A DNA stretch of 64,000 bases from Lepidodermella squamata (taxonomy: Eukaryota; Gastrotricha): assembly GCA_047495785.1 (NCBI GenBank), contig JBLDXI010000007.1:2108001-2172000 (forward strand), in the 5' to 3' direction. Position numbers and translations under genes: made by a program. The notes under the pieces were generated by a model that was not told where the DNA came from, ran no database searches, and saw nothing but the letters and a program-made list of their open reading frames with translations. Positions 1-11,861 of the stretch are shown piece after piece (positions within the stretch are counted from its first letter, which is position 1; the number at the start of each line of letters is the position of its first letter).

Positions 1-2
1 GC

Positions 3-1814
3 GCAGCGGTACCCTTGCACATTTTACTTGAATACAAAGGCTATTTCGCAAAATTGCTCTTCTATTGTTGCCCAAAATCAAAAGTTGTTGAAACAGCAGC
101 TTTTTCGGCGCCGTTGATTTCCCAAAATTCCTATGCGGCACGGTATGGAGAAATAAATTTGGATTTTCTCGATGAAGTCTCTGAATCCAATTCGAAAATC
201 GGTGGGAATTCGACTCCTACTTCAGAAATCGAGGGGAATCCGACTACTTCAGGTTAGTTCAAGCTTCAAGCTATTATTCGCTGAGAGTACGTTGGTTTTT
301 TCCGTACCATTATAGCGTTATATAAATTATTTGAAATCAGGCATTCGAATACTCATGAATTTTTCTTTGGATTGTATTTTTACTACCTACTTACTGCAAG
401 CGTCGTCTCAACGCTCAACCCCTCTTTCAAATATATATTTTTTCAGATGGACTAGTTTCCTGCATTCAAAGTCCCAAAGTGAGCACTGATGTGACTACTG
501 ACCCCTCTGCTGTGCGAATCGCACCTCACGCCAGTCGATCATTCAAGATTGTCGTGAAATCCAAACCCTCATCGGAACCTCAGAAGTTGATCTGTCAGGC
601 ATGCGGGAAGATTTACAAAAAGAAAGCCTGGCTTGCGAAACACGAGGCGAAACACGCTGCCCTGAACAAAAATCTGATTGCGAGATTTGCGGACGAATCT
701 GACAATGAAGTCGATAAAAGTTTTCGAGAAAGACTGCAGCAAATGACGTTTGAGACAAAAAATCCACCTCCTGTTGAACCGAATGATATTTTAAACTGGG
801 CTACAACAGAGCCTCGTTTCATCGATCCAAGTGACAGTGCTGGAGCCTTCATTTGGCCGGATAATGGTGGTCGCGATAGCCTCCAAGTTGTAACCAAAGC
901 AACTGTTGCTTTAGATAGCATCGCGTTGGCTTTATTCGACGCCAAAGAGTTGTTATGCGATGGTACATTAAAGAGCTATCTGCGAGCTCATCGCGGCTCT
1001 CGTCTGCAGGACATACACAACAACAGGGCCGAGTTTGTGAAGCATACTTTCCCTGAAGTTGCTCATATTCGAGGAGACGGCTGTGTTGTTTACGACCTGG
1101 AAAGATTGTCTTTGGTTGAAGTTTGCCGAACGATCTTTCAGCGCCAAAACTGCGGATTGGGCCATGGAATTAGCCGCCTTTACAATCCGGTGTTGGTAGT
1201 CGAAAGCGCGGAAAACAACCCGTTTGTTGATATAACACCCTTGAGAATTTGATCGCACTTAAATTCCACCGATTTTTTTAGATTTCGAGAAGACGCCGCA
1301 CAGTCCCTTCAAGATTTACTCGACGGATTATTTTTGAATCGTGTGAATTCCACCAGGTAATATTTGGAAATAGTCGGTGAATAATAAATTAATTATTTAA
1401 TCATCTATTTGATCCAGAGAGCAGCAACCGCAAATCACATTTGCGACGGTTCTCTTCCCGTGCCGGTTATAGCAATTGGCATAGTGCCGCCGATCGCAAT
1501 CCCCGACGTATTCCGAGGCGAAACGATGATGCTCCAGTTCCAAGCAACTCGGTATAGCTCCTAAAGGCTAATTGGTCGCAAATTCATGAGACTTTTTTCA
1601 TTTATTAATCAGGTACCGCCTATCGTCTGTCATCGCCGAAGAAGTGGATAGCTCACGTTTGGCAGTCATAAAACCCGGCGAGAGGGGCGTTGATGTCTGC
1701 GTGCCCAATGAAAAGAGAAAAATCCTCGTCAGAGAAGACCGCGTCGAAGTCTCCGACATCCGATTTGATCTTTGGCATCCAAAGATGCTCATTTTCGCCT
1801 TAGCCAACGACTAG
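3..1814 (+). CDS. C2H2 zinc-finger protein, 5' partial, otherwise unrecognised
   Basis: Five coding exons can be joined in phase: 3-252 (open to the window edge, so the start is missing), 447-1221, 1282-1356, 1420-1551 and 1613-1814, ending in TAG. The donors used are GTTAGT, GTTTGT, GTAATA and GTATAG. One classical C2H2 finger (C-X2-C-X12-H-X3-H) is encoded at about 592-654. A Ser/Thr-rich, low-complexity stretch precedes it and a long unrecognised C-terminal half follows it. That half contains a hydrophobic run (SLPVPVIAIGIVPPIAIP) and a charged tail. A single isolated finger suggests nucleic-acid or protein binding, but the family is not identifiable by eye. The exon 2 donor at 1221/1222 was chosen because it keeps the frame open into exon 3; reading on instead meets a TGA at 1250-1252. 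The finger is secure. The exact exon limits are inferred. Confidence 0.72.
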
Positions 1815-2369
1815 AAATTGATCACCAAATCGCTTCCAAATTCGAGACAAATTAGCAAATTATAATTCTCTTATTCGTGAGCTCAACTTTTTAATGAAAC
1901 ATTTTTTCGAAGTCGAGGTATTTCAGCAATCATATCTCTCATGTGCAAATTGAAAATAAATTTCGATTTTAAGGTTTTATTATGTATGAAAACTTTTTTG
2001 ATGACGGAGATACAGAGATACGGAGATTATTAATTTTGCCGTTTTTCAGCCAAAATTTTTCATCAATAAGGAGCATCGAATCGCTAAATGAATATCATAA
2101 CAAGATTCAGCATATAGTCGAATTAATAATTCCTCAAAGACTGGCGCTCATAACAGCTGTGCCGAGCACAGAAGCTGCAAAAACATGTCTCGAAACACCC
2201 TATTTTAAATGAAAAGTGTCCCGAACTGGGTCATAACAGTTTCCAGTCTGAAATCTGACGCTGCCACTAGAATCAGCAGGGTCGAAAACTCTCATAACAG
2301 TCATCTGAGCACGAGAAGCCACATAATAACCGCAAAAGCTAAGAAAATTGTGTTGTGGACACCCTAAAA

Positions 2370-2533
2370 CTTGAAGTCACAAGCCAAATTTGGCTTCAGA
2401 GCGACAGGTGCACCGGGTATTGACAAAATTGGTGTCAATCGACTCCAATGAGCTATAACAACTTCCCCACAAAGCGGCAAGTCTATAACAGCGGTGGTTT
2501 TCACAGAAGCCAAATTTGGCTTGTGACTTCAAG
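2370..2533. repeat. 28-bp perfect inverted repeat
   Basis: The arms at 2370-2397 and 2506-2533 are exact reverse complements over 28 bp and are separated by 108 bp. Each arm contains the palindrome CCAAATTTGG. The structure could be a small foldback element or a cruciform-forming site. No target-site duplication is evident. Confidence 0.7.
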
Positions 2534-3075
2534 GCAGTTATTATATAGTATTATGGTTTTGGCCTTAATGCAGACACAAAAATCCTTGCATACGAAGTAA
2601 GTTTGGTGAATATTACAATAACATTTTTCATTTTCAATTGAACAGTTGAAACAAAAAAATTGAGAATCGGGAAGAGGCGATTCCTTCAAAGCAATATGCC
2701 GTTAACGTGAAGTGAACACAGCGTGTTTTTCAACAATTCGTTGTTTAAATTTGCGGTTTCGGAGTGTAATTTTGGAGGGTGAAGACCGATTTTCTTGCGA
2801 TTTCAGCCACATTTCACCCTTGTTGGTGTTTAAAAATATCTCGTTTGGTGCTAAAAAATACATTTTTAAACTGCTCAGAAAAACACTGATGACCCTCTCC
2901 AACAATGAACAGGACAATCGCGACCTGAAAGCAGGCTGGGTTTCTTGTGTTTGAAAACTGAATTCATCCTTTTTTCCTGTGAAGTTAATGAAGATGCTCT
3001 GCGATGAGGTAAAAAACCGATTAAAGTTGAAATAATGACTACATAGTTCCTCTTTCTCTTTCCCTGTAGGTATAG

Positions 3076-3348
3076 GAAACTTAGAAAGTTTGTCATACCA
3101 ATATTGAATTATAATTTTTGACAATAATTGAAGAATGCTAAGAATGTATATAGCATTTTCTGCCTTTGGATGGGGGCTGTTAGCTTTCAAGTTTTATAGT
3201 CCATCGTAGCTTCGAATGAGCCATTTTATCAGTGCTGAATCCTTGAGAAACTTGAGAAAGTTTGCCATCCCAATATGGAATGATAATTGTTGATAATAAT
3301 TGAAGATTCGAAGCTTCGGCAGAGCCCTTTTATCAGTGCTGAATCCTT
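3076..3348. repeat. diverged local duplications
   Basis: Two motifs of about 60 and 38 bp each occur twice: 3076-3137 against 3246-3307, and about 3209-3244 against 3312-3348. The copies differ by scattered substitutions and small indels, so the duplication is old. The second motif ends in TTTTATCAGTGCTGAATCCTT in both copies apart from its first bases. No coding content is evident. Confidence 0.55.
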
Positions 3349-5215
3349 CAACCTATAAATCTCTCTAGATAGTCTTCCTACCTTTCCTACCTCTGGCGAT
3401 TGCATTTCTACCGCCGATGTTCGTCGTTAAAGGTCAAACTTGGGCTCAAAAGGAAGCTCACGCGCAGCTGCGTTTAGATCCATCGACAATTGTTTCAATT
3501 TCACTTTAATTCTTGTCGATTTCCCATTTTATCTACAGGCTCAAAAACTTCGAAATGCATTTTGTATTATTTTGGAAAAATCATAAAATCACAAAGAAAT
3601 AACCATCTCGTTCATTTTAAAATTCTCTTCCAGGTTCCATCAACAAACTTGAGAGAAGCAGCTCGATCGAAGAAAAACCAGTTTCTTTGTTTTCTTTCTT
3701 ACCGAAATTTGTATATTTCTTCATGATTCAGCTGAACATCTGCGACCCATAGTGTTCCGCTCTTTCCTCGTGAGTAGTCAGTCTATCTTAAATTATATCT
3801 ATGGAAATCACTGGTGAGGGTAACATCTGCGTACTGCAAAAAGTTAATATCAATCAACCTAAAATTGAGCTTTATCTTCCAAAGTGATCATCTTAACTTG
3901 CCGCGCGAGCTCGTCAAATGACTCTGGGCGGTATCACGGTTGAGTCTAGAGTTGCTCATTGGTTTCCCTAATATTTTTGGGTTTTGCTTTTCGCGTATCA
4001 CCCAGCGGATGGTAAAACGCATGAATATTCTCACGTAACGTCCGGAACATTCAACATCTTGATTCCAGTTCTGACCAGATTGGTTATAGAAGAATGACTT
4101 ATTGTGTTGTTCTCAAACTTGCTCAATGAATTCGAGCACCCATTATTCCAGTGAAATATTGCATCTTCTAGGCTACGACTATCAATTTCACTTCCGTTCA
4201 CGCAGAAAACCGATTAAAAATGAAAAAATTTATTCGTCAAACATTTTGCGTATGCAAGGATTTTATGCATTGATAAAATCCTAGAGAATACTGTGGCTAA
4301 GTGCAAAAAGGTCTAACATAATTCCATCTAATACAGGCTGGTCGTTCTGACTCACACACGCCGCATTTATTAGATGTTTTTTATTTGAGCCGTAATCCAG
4401 TAAATATGCTTCACTAAATCTACAATTAGACACTCCAGTCTAGATCCGCCATGTAAATTTAACGAAAAATGATGAAATACGGTCGAAAAACTGTTTTAAA
4501 TTCTCCCAAGCTGGGTTTTCGCTTCTTAACAATTCTTGCCTGACAGTGCTTTTTGCTACACAATTGGTCAGGATTATTTTGTGCGAGAAATTCAATAGAA
4601 GTGTGAACTTGCATCCAGTTTTTGCTATTCATAATCGTTGCATTAATGTGGGCTGCGCGCCATCGAACGCGAATCGCCCTGAAGTGTACTTTTTAACGTC
4701 CGCAACTTTCGACGCAGCAATTGCCAATAGGCCACAGTTTTATAGAAATGCTGAAAGACATGACAATGATTAATCAAGATTCAAGATTATCTACATTAAT
4801 CGTGTAAGCCTTTGCAAGAAGCTTACAATGCGTTTAGAGAAAAATAACTAGCTTATACGTTGATGGCGTCCTAATCGCCCTAATTGATACGTCACGAGTT
4901 TATTTGTTCAAAATGCGAGGGACAAGGCACTTCTTGGAGTAGCGTGAATTAGAAAAAGTGAAAAGGTTCGCAAATTCAAACAATCAAGGTATTACTGAGC
5001 CCATAAGTGTACATTCTTGTGAATTTGTAAGAAATGGATTAACGATGAGAAGCGATCGTACCAATTGTTTTATGAAACTCGAACCTCGTCATGCTCGTAT
5101 CATCTAAAAGATGGAATAAAGGAGGCTGGATTGGAAACATTTGCACTTGAAGTAAGAAAAGTATATCAGGCGGTTATACACTGGGATAAAACATCATTGA
5201 TATCCAAGGAACATG

Positions 5216-6517
5216 TTAAATTGCATTGGCGGCAATCCAATCTAAGTGCGATGCCACACGGGTCTGAATGGTGTAGCCGGCGTAATTGCAGGCCATGGTG
5301 CTAATCGAAGTGATGCCACACAGCTTGTAATAGCCCTGCGAGTATGACATGACAGGGGCGCCAGAATCGCCTTGACACGCCGATACACCCGCATTTTCGT
5401 ATCCTTTTTAAAATAACTCGATTAGCAACGTTTTTACGCGGAAATAATCGCCATGCCTGTGCACATAATTGAGTCGGCTATCGCGAGTTTATATGGAGTT
5501 TGACAAGCCGCTTTGCCAACAATCGGCGTTGTGGTGTATCTCAGCACATGGGAAAAAGCCCCTTCGCGATTTGTGCGACCCCACCCTGACATTCAAAATC
5601 AAACAAGTAAAAATTCAAACCAAACGAGTTGATATTTACCAGCAGTCACAGCTGCCGTACCAACACTGCAATCGTCGGAAGCTGATGTTGGGAGGCAGAT
5701 TTTCTGAACAGCCCAGGTCGTGAAGTTCAGTGCAGCTGTAAAAACGTTTTTTTTTAATTAGTTTTTACAAATTATTGTTAGTAAATTTGAAAGTGAAACG
5801 AGTTATTGCAAAACGTACCTGACAATTTAACAAGTCCGATATCATTCACAAAATCGATACCGTATGAAGCGTGATACTTCCATGATGCAGCTTGTACCGT
5901 GAATTCGCCATCGGAGGCAGTTGTATTGTGTTCGGCGATGGTCACAGTAATGGACCTTGAAGAAAATATAAACTATATTGAAAGCTCTGGGGTTAGTTGC
6001 TATTCGGAGTTACTGGATATAATTGCCGAGGCAATGGGCTGCAGTTAACACATATCTAAGCGGAAGAACGAATATTATCGAGTCGAAAATTACCGTATTT
6101 CATCGATTAATAGCCTCCCTCGAACAATTGTGTTTTCGGAATTTTCGAGATTTCGGAATTTTTTAGCAATGGCTATTATTTGATGAAATACGGTAATTAG
6201 AAAGGGAAGTTGCTTGCCTTTCGCTTATGATACTGCCGGTGCAATAGCTTGTTTGCTTCAACCCTTGTACGGTCTCAGCAATGCTCAGACGCACAGCCCT
6301 GTTGCATACGTGAGCTACAGCAAAGAAGCGCTAATTTAAAAAATGCATACCATGGGAATTGATTCTGCTGAGCGACCGAGCCTCCGACGATACCGGCACC
6401 GGGGGCATCTCGACTGTTGTAGTACCTCGAATGGCCGCACGTTTTTGAAACAGTTGTCGGCGGGGGTGTCGATGGAACCAGCTGATCCATGACGGTTTTT
6501 ATCCAAGGCAGGGCCAT
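5216..6517 (-). CDS. chymotrypsin-like serine protease (family S1)
   Basis: Seven exons join in phase to 279 residues: 6351-6517, 6218-6298, 6014-6055, 5819-5955, 5640-5735, 5457-5585 and 5216-5403 (stop TAA). The order of landmarks is a propeptide cysteine (TCG), the activation site IVGG, an FPW motif, the substitute CTGSIIS for the usual CGGSLIS, the catalytic His in LTAAHC, the catalytic Asp in NDIGLV, the AGWG motif, and the catalytic Ser in CQGDSGAP. The protein ends in an amphipathic helix (LDWIAANAI). The residue at the S1-pocket position corresponding to 189 is Ser rather than Asp, which points to chymotrypsin-like specificity. Two introns, after 6218 and after 5457, start with GC (GCAAGC, GCATGG), and the phase on both sides supports them. 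The true N-terminus is unresolved. A signal-peptide-like stretch lies in another frame at about 6605-6695, and no phase-compatible splice to it was found. Predicted to be secreted as a zymogen. Confidence 0.85.
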
Positions 6518-7280
6518 ATTGGCAACAGCAGCAGCAAAGCTGCCGCAGTAGCGCCGGGGTGAACCTTTGAGATTGAAGAGAACAATGATGGTAATTCTAC
6601 CTGGGAACTAACGGGTAAGGCCCGAATCGAGCCTGCTGTAATCTCTACGCATGCCAAGACCAAGATCCAAGACCAAGACCCACTGTAACCTCCCATATCC
6701 TCACCCAACGGGAGCACTAAGCGAACGGCGTTACCACACAGCGGCGTTGAATGCGCAACATGAAGAAAGGCACGCCTGGCAAGCGACAGCAGTGCTCGAG
6801 GAAGTAGACTCTGACGTAATATTCGTAGGACGGAATCTCAGGATGGCGTCCTGCGTCCTGCGCCTTGCGAAGGTAGCTGGGTAAACGGGGGAGACCAGTT
6901 AAGCACACCCTGTACAAAAGAGGTGACACCTCTAGCACCACCGATTCATACCGTACATATGAGACCCGCCAAGCGATTTCGTCCCTTATTAATCATTTGA
7001 AAAGACAACATCTGGCGCATAGTCCCAATTGCACAACACCCACTTTTCGAATGATTGAACACCGAGAACAGGGCCGAAATCGCTTGGCGGGTCTCATACC
7101 GTAGTTCTAAGCCACGACTACGGTAGAGCTCGGCGGCACGGTAATTCTTCAGCACGGTGCCGTAGTTTTAACTTGAACATTTTCTTCTATAGAAATGAAA
7201 GTTTCCAGAAACTGTCTTGTTTGAAACTAACGCGAAAAACAATTCAGGGACACCTTCAAAAGACTAGCATGTCCGGGACT
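6518..7280. other. protease 5' region and repeat DNA
   Basis: This stretch holds the possible upstream leader exon of the protease (a hydrophobic minus-strand stretch at about 6605-6695) and a foldback element at 6958-7098. No further gene is supported. A GTAGTT / ACTACGGTA motif recurs at about 7099-7170 and again at 15930-15960 beyond the retroelement. Confidence 0.45.
6958..7098. mobile_element. foldback / MITE-like palindrome, 141 bp
   Basis: A 24-bp arm (6958-6981) is perfectly inverted at 7075-7098. Pairing continues inwards with mismatches, for example AATCATTTGAAAAG near 6991 against its near-complement at about 7052-7065. The whole unit could fold into an imperfect hairpin. No clear target-site duplication was found, so the transposon class is open. 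Confidence 0.6.
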
Positions 7281-7348
7281 GCACGATAGCTCAGTTGATA
7301 AGGTGCCTGGCTTCGAGTGTTGAATTGAGGGTTCAAATCTCATCTGCT
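7281..7348 (+). tRNA. degenerate tRNA-like sequence (tRNA relic or SINE head)
   Basis: The segment starts with GCACGATAGCTCAGTTGATA, which carries an A-box-like TAGCTCAGTTGATAAGG. A B-box-like GGTTCAAATCT lies about 40 nt downstream. The ends can pair imperfectly (GCA-c-GAT with ATC-TGC), and TGAG/CTCA can form a short T-stem. The D-stem and anticodon stem are poor, so a functional tRNA is unlikely and the anticodon cannot be assigned. It lies 150 bp upstream of the retroelement's ORF1 fragment. Confidence 0.35.
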
Positions 7349-7499
7349 ACTGTCATTTTTTCATTCTGTCCACCTACGATATCGTGCTAAATGGCAACGT
7401 GATCTGCGATTGAATATTAAATTTTCTGAGGTTCTTTAATTGATAATATTTACTCGACGCTTCCCATCGCGCCACAGCTTTGAGGAAGTTTACTGGAGT

Positions 7500-8183
7500 A
7501 TGGCTACACCAGCGAAGAAGCCATTTGGAATGACTGTCGAAGAGCGAGCGAAGAAGCTGCGGGTCGACGATCTTACGGTCGATCAAGTTGCTCTCGTCAT
7601 GCAGCTAATCCAGCAGTTACGCTCGGAGAATGCTGACACCGTTCCGTCGTCTCCCTGCCCGCCGACTGGGCAGTCCCCTCCTCACCTGTCTTCGTTCGGT
7701 GACCTTCAGATGTCTGTTGACAGTCCACCGTCCTCCCCACCCCCGTCGTCAAGTGGGGCGTCGAACCAGCCGTGGCAGCAAGCGTCGCCCAAGCGTAAAG
7801 TGGCGCGCAAGGAAGACCCGCCGCCGCCGCCGCCCCCGACACGTACATCTGCTCCCCACCCGTCTATTGGACCTCAAGAGGCGCCTGTCAACTACAAGGT
7901 CGTGATAATCGACCGCGTCACTGGCATGACTCGTGGAGAGCTCGAGCCAGAGTTGGTCCGCGTTGCGCCATGGCTGGCGCCCGTCGCTGTCGATGTCATG
8001 AGCAGCGGCGGCCTCCGCGTGAAGTGCGCCACTGCGACGGACGCTGACAAGCTACTCAAGCGTGCCGGCTTCCCTAAGGGTGCGTTTCGCGACTCAGACT
8101 TCCGCATTCACTATCCGGGCCGGCCTGACCCGACTGTGACCGAATCAGATCGCATTTTGAAAGACAAACGCTCGGCCATATGA
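7500..8183 (+). pseudogene. retrotransposon ORF1 (gag-like), 5' half
   Basis: This GC-rich open frame of 227 codons begins at an ATG (7500) and encodes a gag-like N-terminus. It has a short acidic or helical start, a long Pro/Ser-rich linker including a run of seven prolines, and a globular segment (about residues 135-210) ending near RPDPTVTESDRILKDK. The composition falls abruptly to AT-rich DNA just after the TGA at 8181-8183. No zinc knuckle is present, although knuckles of this element type are encoded at 12114-12290. I read it as the upstream half of the ORF1 whose downstream half resumes at about 11862, 3.7 kb away. It could also be an independent truncated copy. Confidence 0.6.
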
Positions 8184-8699
8184 TACCGCCAAATCTCGTC
8201 TCCACTCGCCTACCGGCTCGTTCCGCCTCGATTTCACTCGTTTCATTCGTTTTACTCGATCTATATTTCGTGCTTCACTCAAATATAGATTCCTATTCAT
8301 GTTATATCATACAAATATCGAATTGTCAAAGCTACTCGACCTATATTTCTGGCGACAATTCGGCGACAATATTTGTTAGTATTGTTAAAAGAACCATTTC
8401 GAACATTTTCGCTTTTTATTGGGTAAGATGGTGCATGTAGCTCTGGTAATATAGCCTTTGCGTTATTTGTTGCGAAGTCAATTATACCTTTATTCATATA
8501 ATATTATCAACATATTTATGATAGGTCTTTGGAATTCTCCATTCAAGCCTGGCGAGTAGTCCCGTATAACTATAATTTCCAGTATTATTAAACAACGATT
8601 CGTTGAAATAGTCGATATTTAATAGAAATTAGTCTAATCGAAACATTTCACCGACTAATTATCATCGTCCAGCATTCACCTAGTTAATAATTTTCTGGC
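8184..8699. other. AT-rich interval between retroelement break and kinase gene
   Basis: No gene is seen here. This is where the GC-rich retroelement sequence stops and host-like AT-rich DNA begins. A direct repeat or inverted terminus marking the junction could not be identified by eye. Confidence 0.4.
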
Positions 8700-10657
8700 T
8701 TATGGAAAAAGCCGTTTCCATAAAGGAGACGATCTCATCTTATCCATTAAAGCTTTGTCTACCTCTTTTTGTACATCCCCAATTATATGATCTATACTTG
8801 TGATTGGCTTTGGGTTGGAAGTTGCTAATTGCAGGATTTTCTCAATCAAATATTTACGCATGGTTACAACACGGGAAATGTATCTTCGTTTATACGTATC
8901 CTGATCAGACTTATCGAGCTCAATGTTCTGAATTATTTGTTCGTATAAATCCTGGTCGAAACACCCAAATCTGGCGAAGCCTTTGCGACAATATTTTACG
9001 ATTTGTGACAATTCCTCAGATTTCTCCCACTCGTCAAGCTTCCCCGAAGGATACTGGTCGCAGTGCGTGAGTACCATCATGCTGCATTCTGCAAGTTCAG
9101 GTCCCAAGAAGTCTCTTACTTTTTGAAACAAGTTCATGTCCATTATTTCCGTTCTTCCAGCCTCGGAAACAAACCAGACTGCATGCAGCTTAGTTATGTT
9201 GCATCGCAAGAATGTACTTATCAAGTGCAATAGACTTTCAACACTCGGCTCTGATCCATCACTGAAATATGCTTGGAAACCTGGCGTATCAATAAAGTTG
9301 ATCTGGTAACATTTATCGCGGACATTGATGGCGATTGGTGCCAAAACGGGATGTTTTGTTTGCGAGAAACCTTTTCTTGACGCGCCTATATAAGGATTTA
9401 TCAGTGTTTGAATGATTGTCGACTTTCCAACAGAGGTTTTTCCAAGAAGTAAAATATTGATTGATTGGCAATATTGTACCGTGAAATCTGGCTGGTGGTG
9501 ATCGGACATTGCCGCGATTTGTTTGGTTATGTATTGTTTTCCAATCACCTGATCCATTGAAGGTCTTACAATAGGATCACGTACCAATAACTCCTTAACA
9601 ATGAATTCTTTAAGTTCATCGCTAACATTAGCCGCAATCGGGGTAATGGGGTCACTCCGAATGTTACGAATCAGGCGCGGCACATCGAAAACGCCTCGTG
9701 CTGGTGGAAACTAAAGCAAAGAGCTGAAAAATTCGTGAGTAGTAAGAAAGAACAAAACTTACAGGCAGTGATAAAGCTGCTATTTCGTACACAACTACAC
9801 CGTAACTCCAAACTTCGCATTTTTCATCATATGTGATGTTTCCAGATTCCAAGGTCACTAGCTCTGGTGAGAAATGTGTGTATGTTCCAACTAAACCTTC
9901 AACCTGCTCACTTCGCATAAAAAGGAGTATAAAAAGGTACTGGAACTAAGTAAACACCTTGAATAACAGACCTGTCGAACGATTTAGCAATGCCGAAATC
10001 TCCCAATTTTATCGACCGGTTCTCCATTAAGAAGATATTCTGAAGGTCATAGTTTAAGGTTTAACAAACTAACACAAAATCCACTAACCTCTGTTTTGAC
10101 GTCACGGTGTAGGATGCGCTTACTGTGTAAATGCTTCAGAGCGACGGCAAGTTGAGCTGCCCATTTCGCGATGTCGCTTTCTGAGAAGGGCTTTCGACTT
10201 TGCTGTTCGATGGCGTCTTTTAAAGTACCATTTTTGAAAAACTCCATTAATATATGAAGCGTCGTGCACTCTTATTTTTCGAAAGTGATGTAGGAAAAGG
10301 TAGGTCATAAGCTTACAAATCAGTTTTACCAATGAAGTGACCAAAAACGTGTACCACGTACTCATGGGGAAGGACAGACATCATTTTAACTGCCTGAAAA
10401 TGATTATATGCTACATACAGAAAACATGTATATGTGATGAGACGATTGTTTACCTCTTTGCAAACCATATCTTTAACCTCTTGCTGTGAAAATTTAGTAA
10501 GATCAACTTTTTTTAGCGCAAGAGTAATTCCATCCCTCTTGCTTTTGACCATCCACACTTCTGTAGCTGCTCCAAAGCCTCCTTTTCTGATCTTACGGAT
10601 AGTTTCATACTCGTTAGAACTCCAGTCGGAAGAAGAATTCATGATTGGAACAGTCAA
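8700..10657 (-). CDS. protein kinase fused to AIG1/GIMAP-type GTPase
   Basis: Six exons join in phase to 558 residues: 10454-10657, 10330-10393, 10089-10270, 9972-10039, 9763-9910 and 8700-9710 (TAA). The N-terminal half is a complete Ser/Thr kinase: glycine loop (RKGGFG), the beta-3 lysine in LALKKVDL, the hinge segment LHILMEFFKNGTL, HRDVKTEN, DFG (LGDFGIAK), SPE in place of APE, and the F-helix WSYGVVVYEIAAL. It looks NEK-like. The C-terminal half is a G domain of the AIG1 class: G1 GKTSVGKST, a candidate G2 Thr in SQTKHP, G3 DTPGF, and G4 LTHCDQ. A helical tail follows. All catalytic residues of both domains are present, so both may be active. No transmembrane segment or signal peptide is seen. 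The start could be Met at 10657 or at 10642. The gene lies between the two halves of a retroelement and in the opposite orientation. Confidence 0.85.
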
Positions 10658-11861
10658 ATGAAAGGAAACAGGAAGAAATCTCTTTATTGCACTCTCAAAG
10701 CACCTCTTATTAATACCCTACCATTTGCACAGCATATTTCTTTCGTTTAGTAAAGTTCTTATGAAAGTGTCTTATCTATTACGAAAGTTGCTATCCAACT
10801 GATTACAGTGCTCTCTCGATATAAGCAACCCCGATAAGAGCTACTCGCTACTAGCAACTTTTCCTGGATCCCGTTGCTTTTATTTGTTAAAAAAATCTTT
10901 TTCGACAAATTAAAATTTTGTACATGATAATTTTTAATTTACATGAAGAATTTGTTTACGTTAGCAACAGAATTGTAACGCTGCTCCTGGCGTTTGTGAT
11001 TTTTCAGTTGGACGGCGGCGCGCCGTGATCACTTGATCTCCATCTTTACAGATCGATGTTTTTTATCTCAGCACTGGCTTCAATTTTGAGATCGTGCGCG
11101 CGTTTGCTCTCTCGTATTTTTTCATTCACAAACACTACACACTACTATACTAGCCAATGATGAGATTTTTTGAAGAATGATAGTGATTACGCTACGGTTC
11201 AGAAAAAATGATTTAAATAGCGATCAAAAGCAAACCGCTGATTATCTACTTTTTGACCAAAGAGTTGAGAACAGATATTCAAGCTTGTTGCATTCCATCA
11301 AAGCACATCACGAGGAATTGCCGTGAATCTGTTTTAATTCAATAGAAATGTGAAAAAGTTAGGATGCAGCTTCGGCTCAAGATTCAAGCAAACTTCCAAC
11401 AAGATTTCAAAGCAAGTTTCGCCCCGAGTCCTTCAGTTTTTGTCACGGATTTATGAGAAAAGATGCGTTTCAATCTTGGATAGATTTAGGATCACATGCT
11501 CCTAGCCGAATTTTACCTAACATTGTTCGCTTATCCGCTAGTGTATCCATGGTTTGTCTTATTTGAACCTGATAGAATTGCTAAATTTAATTCTAATGAA
11601 GGCTTTCAAGCTTTGTTAACCTTCAAATTTCCAATTTTGGATCAATTAAATTAAAATGTCGCATTCCAATTAAATGGCTCTCAAATATCGCCGGGTAAAT
11701 TCGCGTAACCGAAGTGTCCTGATCATAAATGAAGAAATTATTCGATGAAATATTTTTCAGAAAATGTGAGAAAAAATGTCAGCCAGCTTAAAATACAATT
11801 GGAGTTCAAATGATCAAACTTTGCATATCAAATACTATCTACCACATCGAAAATAATTACA
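10658..11861. other. AT-rich interval upstream of the kinase gene
   Basis: No gene is seen here. The interval should contain the promoter of the minus-strand kinase-GTPase gene. It ends at the sharp switch to GC-rich retroelement sequence near 11862. Confidence 0.4.

Larger units (their letters stand above)
1815..5215. other. gene-poor, AT-rich interval with short repeats
   Basis: I see no convincing coding exon here. Open frames are short and lack domain signals or coherent splice sites. The interval holds a 28-bp perfect inverted repeat (2370-2533), diverged duplicate blocks (3076-3348), and several copies of a TCATAACAG-like word at about 2150, 2230, 2292 and 2485. It separates the zinc-finger gene from the 3' end of the minus-strand protease gene. 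Confidence 0.6.

Noticed and set aside
5065-5304. Plus-strand protein of 79 codons
   Set aside because: It overlaps the last exon of the well-supported minus-strand protease and has no domain signal.
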